Origin: Dasyornis broadbenti
Lineage: Eukaryota > Chordata > Aves > Passeriformes > Dasyornithidae
Assembly: GCA_013397935.1 (NCBI GenBank)
Contig: VZRN01005156.1
Coordinates: forward strand, 160,059 to 224,058
Length of the DNA stretch: 64,000 bases
Direction of reading: 5' to 3'
Shown here piece after piece: positions 1-12,200 of this stretch; within the stretch, counting starts at the first letter, position 1, and the number at the start of each line of letters is the position of its first letter. The position numbers and the translations under genes were made by a program. The notes under the pieces are model-generated. The model saw nothing but the letters and a program-made list of their open reading frames with translations. It did not search any database and was not told where the DNA came from.

Positions 1-129
1 TACATTTGCTTTGCTCTATTGAAGCCTCAGTGAACTTGCTGAAAATGGAGACCCTGTGAAGGTCCTGGAATTTCCTAAAAACTAAACACAATCTGTATAA
101 TATAATATTACACATTTTCTTCCACCTAG

Positions 130-229
130 GTCTGCACCCCAGGAGGGTTTGTACTACGTGGAGGTGATCTTTAAAGGACATGTGATTAACAACCTGACTG
201 AGGTGGAGAAAGAGAATTATTCTTTCAAG
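130..229 (+). CDS. PKHD1: PKHD1 exon E1 (human exon 5 equivalent)
   Basis: 100 nt. One base completes a split codon, then 33 codons; the exon ends in phase 0 before GTAATC. The peptide includes QEGLYYVEVIFKG and an N-L-T sequon, matching the end of the first IPT domain of fibrocystin. The acceptor is CCACCTAG. The preceding exon is outside the window. Confidence -1.
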
Positions 230-3200
230 GTAATCACCAAGCAAGTGCAGAAGTGATGATAAAGAATTCGAGGTATTGAAGGGATTTAAGCTTCAGACAC
301 AGTGTCACAGGAAATACATTGACATGGATGGAATCATGGAATGATTTGGATTGGAAGGAACCTCTAAGACCATTCAGTTCCAACCTAAACTCAAGAAGGA
401 TGGGGAGACACTTTTTACAAGGCCATGTTAGAGACAACCAGCAGGAATCGCTTCAAACGGAAAGAGAGTAGGTTTAGATTAGATGTTTGGAAAAAACTCT
501 TTACTATGAGGGTAGAGAGGCCCTGGCACAGGTGCTCAGAGAAGCTGTGGCTGCCCCTGGATCCCTGGAAGTGTCAAAGGCCAGGCTGGACAGGGCTTGG
601 AGCAGCCTGGGATAGTGGAAGGTGTCCCTGCCCATGGCAGGAGGTTGAAACAAGGTGGTCTTTAAGGTCGCTTCCCACCCAAACCATTCTGTGATCTCTT
701 GCAGAGCAGAATCCTTAACCATGAGTGTGTCTTTGGGATGAGGCCTGGTGCGTTTGGAAGTCGCATCCCACCTCGTGCTAACTTTGAGCAGGAAAACCCA
801 GAGTTTTCAGTAAATTGCACATTAAAGCCGAAGAGTCATCGGGTGGTTCAGCTAGCTTAGAGAGCTGATGAAAAATCACCAGGGATGCTGTTAATGAGCC
901 ACATTCCAAGCTAAATAAACCACAATGTGTCTCTTTGTTTTGGGGCTGGGACCTGGGAGCTACTCGTATTAAAAATTAATTTTGCCTCCGCATTAGATTG
1001 AAAAAGCTGCTGCAGGCAGCAGCAAGTCTGAGCAGCTCACAAGATTTGTGTTAGCCAGTGGCCCCAATTTCATGCTGGTTTTGGCTTCTTTCTCCACGTC
1101 TTCTCCAGCCTGGGCTATGCTCTGATGTTGCCTTTTCTCCCCAGAAGTAGCCATTGCTGGAGGAAGTTTGTGGCTACTCGTTCGTTTTTAACATGACCAT
1201 GAGTAGGAGGGAAGGCAAAGGCTGAGCTCTGAAAGAGAATGGGCTTCAAGGAAAGCTTAGGAAAAAAAGCCCCCAGTATATCTTTGAATTAATACAACAA
1301 ATTAATTTTTTATTACATTTATTAGGGTGTCAGCAGAGTCTGTAAGTGCCAGTGAGGACACAATGGGGCTCATAAAGGAGGTGGGGAAGATGAGCATGTC
1401 CAAAAATGGGTGGGGAAGGGTCTGGAGCACAAGTCTGGCTAGGAACAGGTGAGGGAGCTGGGAAAGGGCTCAGCCTGGAGAAAAGGAGGTTCAGGGGGAA
1501 CCTTCTGGCTCTGTACAATTCCTAACAGGAGGGGGCAGCCAGGGAGGCTGGGCTCTGCTCCCAGAGTTACAAGACACAGGGTGAGAAAACTGCCTCAAGT
1601 TGCACCAGGGAAGGTTTAGATTGGATATTAGGGAAAATTTTTTCCCCTAAAGGGCTGTCAAACACCAGGGAGGTGGTGGAGTGACCATCCCCGGAGGGAT
1701 TGAAAAGCCATGTAAATGTGGCACTGGGGGACATGGTTTAGTGGATTTAGCAGTGTTGGATTAATCATGTGACTTGATGTTTTTCCAGGTTTTTTTTCCT
1801 CAGAGGCCAAGGTAGTGCTTTCCCAAAGACATCTCTGTTGTACTTTAAGATGGGCCGATACAAGGTCTTTCTTTGCTCAACTGCTTTAGGCTACCCAACA
1901 AACTTACGAAAGGGTGGCTGAAAAATTTCACATCTGTGATGGTGAAATAGTTCTAAAGGACATACTATTGGGAAGAAAAATGGTGTCACAATTCAAGATA
2001 AAATGCAAGTTTTAACTTCAGCTAAAGCAAGACTTAGAAATTTGACAGTGTATTAAACTGTGTCTTTTGACATTGGCTCAAGCCAGGGTGGACAATTTGG
2101 GCACAAAAGTGGATGTAAAAATAGCGTTAACCCATACTCTGCATGGAGAGGGGGTGAGAAGGGAATATTCCTCTTCACTCCCTTCCCAGAGCAGGACTCT
2201 GCTTCAAAGATCAGCCCTGGAGCGGGAGTCTCTGAAATGCAGCTGCCAGCTGGGTTGTGAGCAGTGCACCGTTGATGGGTTGGTTTGATGTGAAATAGCT
2301 GCCATTTAACCACAAATTTCTCTTTGCAGTTTTCTGCTGAGCAGACACCCGTGATTTACCAAATTAATCCATCATCTGGCATCCCAGGTACGGGACCTTT
2401 AATCTGTAATGCCACACAGAGCTTTCGTTTAATGGGGCTTTAGGTCAGACTTTAAAGTTACAAGAGAAGTCATTCACTGATTTTGGTGTGAACAATTAAG
2501 TGGAATATTGAAGATTATTTTTCCCCCCTGTTTCTATTATTTTTGTGTTTCCATGTTTCTTTGGAGAAAATTGAAAGTTTGATCCTCAAAGTCAAGATTA
2601 ATCAAAAGATTTTGGTCTCTCAAGAGTGCAGAGGGACACCTGGATGATTAGATCAGATAGATGCTCCTCAGTCTAAGGCAGTCCCTAATTTCCAATTATT
2701 TTCAGGTGAAGTTCAGCTCTAGATTCTCATGCTTTGCTTTAGGGTGTCAGCATGGAGGTTTTCATGTGTTAGCTGGGTGTTTGACCGCCCAGTGTGAGTG
2801 AAGAGCATGAGAATAACCTGGCCGCAGATACGCCAACGTCCTCCTTTAGACCTTCTCCCTGTCTGGTGTACAAATGATGTAATTTTGGTTGTGTCACAAG
2901 GTTCTACAGTGGAATTTTGGGTTAGAAAGTGGGGTTTAGTTAACAAAAGAGTTGAGGAAAATTTGCCAACTCGGTGCAAATACAGATCTGCAAAAAAACT
3001 GAGAATGAATATGGGGGTTTTTTCGGTGGGAAACAAAGATGTGTGCTTTGAGAAAAGTGAATTAAGTACAAAATCATCTCAAATCATGGTAAAAGCTGAG
3101 AGTGCCATCAATGCAGGCAGCTAGGAATCTCTGCAAAATCCATACAGACCAAGAATTCCTTTTGTTCAGCTCAGAAAATCTGCAAATAAGTTCTCTGTTT

Positions 3201-6200
3201 TTAAAATACTCTCTTCAATTTCCATTTCCTCTTAAACAGGAAATTTAATACACATTCATGGGAAGACAATTGCTGGGAGATACGAGACCCTGGACTTCAG
3301 TGTGGATTATATTGATGGGTAATTATCTACACTCAGCTATCTGCTGCAGTCCCTGTAATTGGCATTTCTTCCATCAGCCTCCTCGACAGCAATAAATTGC
3401 AACCAGTTGGCCCAGAATTGCCATTTACTTCCTCTGTGGTTTATTGCAGCTCATGAGTTGGGCTCCAGCAAACTTTGTTAATCTAATTGCAACTGGTCCA
3501 TTAAGCTGGTTGGTTTGTTTACTGGCAGCACAGTCAATCACAGCTCAGTGTGAATTGTACTGTAATTGCAGCTGGCTGCTGTAGATTTTATTTTGGCTAG
3601 CAAATTAAAATTTAACTAATTAAAATAATGTCAGAGTCGAAAAGTTAAATAAATTTTCCCCTTTCCATTTGCATTTTTTTTAGAAAAAAAAACCCTATTA
3701 GTTTGAGGCAGATGCTCTGGTGAGCCCGAAGACTAAAGAGAAGTATTTTGAGACAAAAGGCTTTGTTGTTCACTGCTTTAAACATTGTGGTTGTTTTCTT
3801 GTTCTCAAAGGTTTGAATTTTTTTTTTAATGTTGCTTCTGTGGTTACATGCAACAGAGAAAAGCAGGTAGGTTTAAAAAAACTTATTTCAGGAGAGCAGC
3901 CCTTTAAGCACAATGAATCCAAAATGAGCATCAACACTGTCCTGCTGTGTGTCATATGTATTTCCATATGTATGGATATGTTATCAAATGTTAATATATG
4001 ATTTCTGTGCCAATGGCAGGGAAGAACTAAGCCCAGGTAGGTATTTTAAAGATAAACTACTAATCCATAGTTACTCTGCTGTCAGTTTAAGGATCATTTC
4101 AGGAGCCAGGAAAGCCAGGTGTTGTTGGTAGTTAGACATTTTAATTGAAGCAGCAGATATTTAACCATTAGATGCTTTTCAGGCTGAAAGGAAATGTCCC
4201 TTGTTAAGTGATTAAACTCCCTGCTGGCATGAAGGAAAGTCCAGTGCAGATTCCTGCCATGCCAGCTGCCCCCACCCCTGCACTGTGCACATCAGCATCC
4301 TTTGTTTGGTATCAATTATTGTTTTACCTGCCTCTGGTGGAGCCACAAAACCTTTGATCAGAGGGAAGAAAGGCTGCTCTGTCTGAGTGCAGGGTGGATG
4401 TGCCCGCAGTGCTCTGCTGCCACATTACTCATTTACAGCTTAACCTCACCGAAAGGAAATGGCCTCAAAATCCCAGCATACCAGACAGGTTCCCTTTGTA
4501 GCTTCACATGAATAATTTGCCCATTTTTGGTGTGTTAGGAAATACATACCAGGTGGGGACTTGGACTTGACCAGAGCAGTCTGTCACTCAGTCACGCTGA
4601 TTCAGGATCTGGAGCAAAATAAAGGGAATGGTTTTCATACTTTCACGTGTGTCCTGCACCTTTTTCCATGCTTTGTGTGGGATGCATTGGTCTAGTGATG
4701 CTGAACAAACATTTGGCAGCACTGTTTTTTAATTTTTTCCTAGCCTTCCTTAAAAGGAAATGTTCTCAATAGTAGTCACCTGTATTAAAGCAAGCTCTTT
4801 TAAATAAAACCTCATAAAACTGCACTGTGAAACACGGCCCGTAGAAAATTGCACTCTGAGGGGTGGGTCATCACAAAGTCTTTGCATTACAGGTTTTAAT
4901 TACCTATTTCCTTTAATTGCCTGTTAATTCTCAAGGAATCATTGCCAGCCTTTTCTTATTCTTCTAATTACCATGTATTTATTCCTCCTACCTGCTTCTT
5001 CCTCTTCAGTGGAAGTTGTCCCATATTGATTCTTTAAGGAACAGACATTTAAATTTGTTATTAGGAGTTTGGGTGATTTCTGCCAGAAGTTGTTTGTAGC
5101 GATTTTCCTCAATGAAATGAAGAAATGGCTGAGCTGCATCTTGACTGTACTTGCCGTAGTTGATGCTGCCTGCTGGTTTTGGAAGGTGTGGGTGGGTATT
5201 GTCCTCCTGGAGCTCAGCCCTGCCCTCAGAGGGGAGGGAAAGGATCCCTCAGAGCTGGCGTGGGGTGTCTCCAAGCTCATCGTGATGCAGTCTCACTGAG
5301 GTGCAGTTCCCACAGTATTTGGGGGAAGCACATGGCAGGTGCAAAGATAAGAGATTAGGCCTTGTCCAGTTTTCTAGAAGGTTAACGAATGTTAGATACA
5401 AGCGAAGGGAAATTCCTGCCCCTTGGGAAAATATTGGCTGCTGATTTTAACAGATCAGGTTTTCATTTGCATCACATCATATCTTTCCTGTTTATTTTTT
5501 TTTGCCCAGGCCAGCTGTTCTTACATCAGAAGGAGATGGATGGACCAGCCTCTGCTCTTTTGCTGACAGGAGAGCTGGAAGCATGTCAGTTCTTGACTTA
5601 CTTTGGGTTTGTGTTGGTGCAAGGGCTCAGCACAGCTTGTGCACAAAAAAAATTTGTGGCTTTTGGAGAAACTCTTCTGCTTTGGCTTAAACTGGGGAGA
5701 AACCCTGGGGAGTTATGGTCTGTGATGGGGTGAGTGAGGGTTGCTGCCTCTCTGTGGCTCCAGCCCCTTATATGTAAATGTGAGTTAATGATGGGAATTG
5801 TGTCATTCCATGACTCCAGAGGGTGGATGTAATGCCAGAATATCTGATTTAATTGCTACCAGCTCCTTCTAACAGTTTAGGGACCTGCAGAGGAGCAAGC
5901 AGAAGGGGAACATTTCTGTCCTCCTGTTCACCCTCCCCTTGTGCCTGCACTTGTTCCTGCTCAGCTTTTTATTTCAAATGGAGGTTTTGAAGGTCGCCAA
6001 CAGCATCATCTTCTAGAAATGGGTGTAAAGGAGCCAGGTTGGAGCACTGCTCATGGGAGATCCTCCTAAGCTGCTGAACTCTTGATCATTAGTGGGAAGA
6101 TGGTTTGTTCCTCTCCCATCTCACCTGCTTCGCTCCCATGTTCCTATAGACAGCAAACCGGGACTATCACAGTTGTATAAGTCCATATCTTCTATTGGTT

Positions 6201-9200
6201 AGTTCATTCTACAGTATTTTGCTTTTTTTTTTTTTTTGGCTTCCAAAGCTCAGTGAAGTTCTTTGTGTCTCCACAGTTACCCTATTCTGGCAAAGGATGG
6301 ACTGGGGACCCTGCAGTGCCGGGTGGAAGGGAACCACATAGGTTGGTGGAAAGGGACAAAACCCACGGGTTTGCATCATTCCTGCAACTCCAGAGGATGG
6401 AGGGAGGGTGTCAGCCATGAGTTTCTGTTCTGTCTCTAAAGTTAGCAAGGCGGCTCAGGGCTGAGTCCACAAAAGCAGCTTCAGATCAAGATTTGGCAGC
6501 TTTTAGCGCAGCCCCTGCCGTGGTTTGTGTCCTCTGCACAGCCTGGGACAACGTGAAGGGAAACCAGGACGTGGTTGCTGACAGCAACAGTGGGATTTAC
6601 GGTCCTTGCTCAGTTTCCTACTTTAATCCCTCTTTTCTGTGATGGATCTTCCCTTTAGTGTTTTTTTTAGAGGAATAAATTGGGTGTCCCCTTCTATTCA
6701 CAGTCTCTCCAGTAGCAGGTTGGATCCCTTTCATTTTTCCTTACTTCCAAGCACTCTGAAGAAGCTTCTAATTTCTTGAGGTTTTGAGGAGCAACCTTCC
6801 TGTTTAGGAAAGATACTTTGAGTTAAATATGTAAAATAGACTTTCCTTACTGATGTAAGGAAAATGTAAGGAAGGGAGAATCAGGCCCAGAGACCTGGAC
6901 AAGGTTTGGTGGGATTTACTCCATGCTTCTGCCATAAAGCATTATCACTTTTCTCTCTCCCAGGGTCCCACAACGTCAGCTTTTCAGTTTTTAATAAAGG
7001 AAAGTGAGTAAAAGAATATTTTCTCTTTTTCTCTAGTTTTGCATGGGGGTACAACCGCATTTGAGTCCAGGATGCATGAATGATGTTTTTCCTTAATCAT
7101 ATGTTTCATTTCTTAGAAAAAAGGTTTTGTTATCTTGAATAGATGGTGGTATGACTGGGAAAGAAAAGCGGGAATTTTTCTCCAAGAACAATTTCCACTT
7201 TAGTGTTTTATACTTCACCTTCAGTGCCCAAAGCACAAAGACATCTTATCTTGGATGAGGGGGAATGGTTGAAGGATGATGGATTCAGATTTGGATATTA
7301 GGGAGAAATTCTTCCCTGTGAGGGTGGTAAGGCCCTGGCACAGGGTGCCCAGAGAAGCTGTGGCTGCCCCTGGATCCCTGGAAGTGTCCAAGGCCAGGCT
7401 GGATGGGGCTTGGAGCAACCTGGGATAGTGGAAGGTGTCCCTGCCCATGGCAGGGGGTGGAACGAGGTGAGCTTTAATGGCCCTTCCCACCAAACTATTC
7501 TGTGATCTATTAAATCTGACTAAATAAGATCTTTTCACCTTGCTTTTAACTATTCAAATGGGAAAGAATTTAACCATAAAAGGAGGTGAAAATAGGTTCT
7601 GACAGTGTCAAAACCTACTTTACAATGTGTTAGTACTTCTAATAAACTGTTTCAGCCATTTAATTGGGTCTCATGAATCAAAGGCTCAATGTGCTGGTAA
7701 AAGGTGTTGCTGGACCTTGCAGAAACGTTCCACTGTTCCTCTGGAGAGTGAGAATTCAACTCTGCCAAATGAAGCTCTGCTTTTATTTACATGGCCAAGG
7801 ATCTCTCAGGTATTTTCTCTCTTGCAGGTCAGCAGTACACAAAGGTGCTTGGCTCATCAGTGCCAAACAGGAACTTTTCCTGTACCAAACTCATCCAGGT
7901 ATTCACTTATCCCCCTTGCTGGCTGCACTGTCTTCCAGCAGTCCCAGTGTGGTCCAAGAAAAGACCTCTCACTGTTGCATTTTCTAGGGATGTAGCCCTG
8001 TTTTCTTCTCATTTTGTTGTTCCACTCCCCTCGTGTGGGCCTGACCAAGCAAAAATCAAAAACATCAAGACAACCAGATTTTTGTGTTAAGCCTGGATGT
8101 GCTGTCATGGATTGTCTCTTGCATCCTCTCGGACAGGGATGTGTTTGAACTCTGTTTTGAGCACCCCTCACCTGAGCCAGCCAACCAGAGACCAGCACTA
8201 TGGCATGACTTGGGGTGATGTTTTAGCCTTGATCCTTCTCCTGTCACATCAGTTATAGACTTGAGCTGTTGCTCATAGAGAAACTTTCCCCCCTTAAATT
8301 ACTCTGTATTTGGTAAGGCTGAGATTTTGGAAACGCAGACCTCAGGATGAGAACTCCCACATCAGCTACAGAGAGGAGATGATGTTCAGCCACTCCGAGA
8401 ACTGAGTTCTGGATAAGTGGTGAATGACAGGGTGCTGCACCATTAGTTAATAAAATTATTCAAGGTACATTAAAAAAAACCTATATGTGACATTTCAAGC
8501 TGTATTGTAGACAACACTTTAAGGAGATTAACTTTATGTCCTTATTTACAATTTGAGGAACAGTAAAATGAAATAACCCTGCATGAAGTTGGGTCTGGGC
8601 AGAGCACAAGCACAAAGATCTGCCAGATTTGTCCAGTAGACAATACTGTGCTAGTCAGTAGTCAAAATTGTAAAATTAGTGTTTAAATACCAGATGAATT
8701 GAAAAAAAATATGCAGACATAGCCCAAAATCCCTCATCTTATTTTATTAGTTTTTTTTTTTTTCCAGAGCTGTACAAGTATGGCTGGGTAGTTAAACTCC
8801 AACATGAGTGCAAAGTGGGTAATTTTCATCAAAGACAAAAATAGCTTTCCTGTGGAATGACACAACTGTAACAGATAAAATCCTGAAAGAATCTTATAGT
8901 CATGATGTGGACCCTCAGATGTTCAGCTCCCTCCATTTGTCCCTGAAGTCTGAAAGTCTGAGGGATAATTGGAAAATGTGGTAACGTATAAACCTAGGTG
9001 TTAAATTCAGAAGCAAGTCAGAGAAGGTCAAAAGGATTAAAAAAATTTTTGTGGTTTTNNNNNNNNNNNNNNNNNNNNNNNNNNNNNNNNNNNNNNNNNN
9101 NNNNNNNNNNNNNNNNNNNNNNNNNNNNNNNNNNNNNNNNNNNNNNTTTTTTTTTTTTTTTTTTTTCTTTTTTTGCTGCAGAGCTCTTCAATAGCACAGA

Positions 9201-12200
9201 ATAGACCAGTTTGCAGTCTGAGCATGACAGATGCAGCCACTGCTAAGTAACAGCCCAAGCACTGTGGTGTTTCCCCTGTCATGTGGCCAAATTATCCATG
9301 TTGTTCATTCCTGATGCCGTCCCAGAGGCTGCCGAAACAAGGGATCAGTGAGATGCTGGTTTCATTCACACGAGCCTGCCCTGCCTGGAAGCAGTGCAAG
9401 TGCACTGCAGGCTTTCCCAGAAATGGGGCTGGGATTAACCTTTGCAGGGCTTGTTTTCAGATCCTGCTTTTCCTTCCCCTGCAGAGATACACTCTGTGTT
9501 CCCAGCGGGAGGGAGCCTGGGAGGGGGCACTCATCTCACTGTCACTGGGGATTTCTTTGAGGAGCCGGTGCAGGTCACTGTTGCAGGTAAGAGAAGAAAC
9601 ATCTGTGTGTTTTTTTAACTTTTTTTTTTTTTTAAAACAGTTTGGCCCTGACCGCAAAACCCAAGAGATGTTCAGGGGTCCCAACGTGGGAATTGTAGGA
9701 CTCACCCTCAGGAAAGCTGAGTTATTCTGATTGTAGGCATGAACTGTTCTGTTTCCTGGTAGTCCCAGCCCAGGCTCGTAGCAAAGTGCTGATCCCTTTT
9801 GGGAAAAAGGTGGCAGGAGGGGATTCTGCCTCTTTGTCTTGGTGAGAGCCCACCCAGAGCACAACATCCAGGATCCTCAGCACGGGAAGGACATGGACCT
9901 GTTGGAGAGAGGCCAGAGGAGAGCCATGAAAATGATCAGGGGGATGGAACACCTCTGCTCTAAGGAAGGGCTGAGAAAGATGGGGCTACTCATAGTGGAG
10001 AAAAGAAGGCTCCAAGGAGACCTTGTAGCACCTTCCAGTGCCTAAAGGGAATCCAACAGAGCAGCCTGGTCTAGGGGAAGGTGTTCCAGTCCATGGGAAG
10101 GTGCTTGGACCTAATTGTAATGTCCCTTCCCACCCAAACCATTCCATGACTCTAAGATGGGTTTGTGCTGCAGCTCAGCTCTGTTTCCAAACCTCCCATT
10201 GCACTTTTGCCTCTTTTTCCTGCTGGCAGGTGTTCCCTGTAAAGTCAAGCACGTCTCTCCCAGGGAAATCAGATGCACCACTGGTCCTGTTGGTCCTGCT
10301 GGGCTTGGTGCCCCCCAGCCAGGTAAGATGTTCCCCTGAAGCTCCAAACAAGCAAACACATATGGAAATGCAGGGCAGAAACCCTGTGGTGATGAATGCA
10401 ATCAGGAAACGGGGCTTTCCAAAACACTGCTTCAACATCAAGCCGGTTTCTTATGGGGTTGGTAGGGAAGGGGGCTACAAAATAATCAAAGGGCTGGAGC
10501 ACCTCTGCTGTGAGGAAAGATTGATGAGAGAGCTGGGGTTGTCCAGCCTGGAGAAGAGAGGGCTCTGGGGAAACCTGAGAACCCCTTCCAGTGCCTAAAG
10601 GGGGCTTTAAGAAATACGGGGATAAACTGTTAATAGGGACTGTAGAGATAGGACAGGAGGTCATGGTTTTAAATTAAAATGGGGTCTGTTTAAATTCAGT
10701 CTAAGGAAGGTTTTATTTATAGTGAGAGGGGTGAGGCCCTGCACAAGTTGCCCAGAGAGATGGTGGATGCTCCACCCCTGGAAATATTCAAGGCCAGTTT
10801 GGGTGCAGCTCAGAGCAACCTGGTTGGAGATGACCCTGCTCGTGGCAGGGGGATTGGATGGGATAAACTTGAATTGTCCCTTCCAACCCAAACCATTCTG
10901 TGATTCTACTGCCAGGAAAACCAAGGTGGAGAGCTCAGCCCACCACGTGCAGACAGGAGACGGTGGGAGGAAGGTCAGACTGGTGTGCAGGGCTGTGAAA
11001 AATGAGGGGAAAAATAGGGATAATATTCAGAGGAAGGATGGCTGAGCTGGAGTCCCTGCAGAGGCTTCTAGGGACACTCCGTGACTGGAGCATTGCAGTG
11101 GGAGATTGTAGTGCATGAAATGAGTCTTAACTTTGACTGTGGGTCACCTCAGTGCCTTTTCCTGCAAGAGCAGACATGTGAGCTCGTTGGATGCTCTGCT
11201 CTCTGCAGAGTTTTGTTATTTCTGGTGGAGGATTTCAAGGTAAAACAAATTCCCCAAGGCGAGATCTGTGTTCTGCCTTAGACTGCAAAATACCCCACAA
11301 ACAGAACCAATTTATTATTAAAATTTTCTCTCTGGCCTGCCTCCTACACCACTGATTCCAGCATGTGCTCTGGGATTTCTGCTGGCTGCTGCTGAGAACA
11401 CTTTTGTTTTAACTTTCTAGGAAACAGAGGGCTGCTCTTTGAAGTCTGGGATGATGCCTCTGATCTGACAGAAGCAGGTCCTGGATACAGATGGCAGCTT
11501 GTACCTAATGCCAGCTCCCCAGTAAGGTTTCTGTCTGGGGCAAAGAAGTCCTTCAGGTACTCAGTGATCTTAAAAAGAGTCGAAGCCATGGCAATCACCT
11601 TTAGCAGTGTAAGGTGCAGCAAAAACACCTGACAGCTCTTTATAGCAGAGCCTCACTGCATAGCTCCTGTAAATCAAAGCAAACCCTTTGCTCCGAGGTC
11701 CTTTTGAAGCTTAAAATATGCAGTGAAGTGGTTTGTTTTTTTCCTCCTTCTGCCTTCCCCCAGTATTTCTGCTCTACCTGGCCTAGATATGCTGAAATAC
11801 CACCAAAAAGAATTTGCTGTGGAAGCAGAAGGAGCTCCAGTTTTGGGCCAGAGCTCTCGCCAGATGTGGAGGGGCAGATTCTCATCTGATGTTGGCAGCA
11901 AAGGCTGAGTTAATACAAAAAAATAAATTCCTGAGCTGTGTTGGTTCCCACCACCTCTTCAGAGATGACATTTTAAAACCGTGCAATATACATGAATTCT
12001 TACATTTTTCTCCCACTTCTCTGGTTTTGTTGTTTGATTCTGAGTGTCTTGTTGCCTTTCTCCTGCATGTGCAGGGTTACGACTTTGTTTGAGAAGAAAC
12101 ACACAGAAGTGGCCACCAACAAAATCATATTTAGTTTCATGGAGCTGTTTTTTTCTTTCCTTTTTGAAACTTTTGTAGAGCACAATTGACATTTAATGTG

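Larger units (their letters stand above)
230..2329 (+). other. PKHD1 intron 1 of the window
   Basis: 2.1 kb intron with CR1 copies at 331-388, 391-697 and 1410-1786. The rest, 700-1400 and 1790-2329, shows only unremarkable AT-rich intronic DNA. Confidence -1.

Noticed and set aside
9147..9210. Cryptic acceptor (long T tract then GCTGCAG) upstream of E8
   Set aside because: Joining from E7 at this AG meets a TAG stop after six codons, and E8 has its own good acceptor at 9484. Worth noting only as a decoy.
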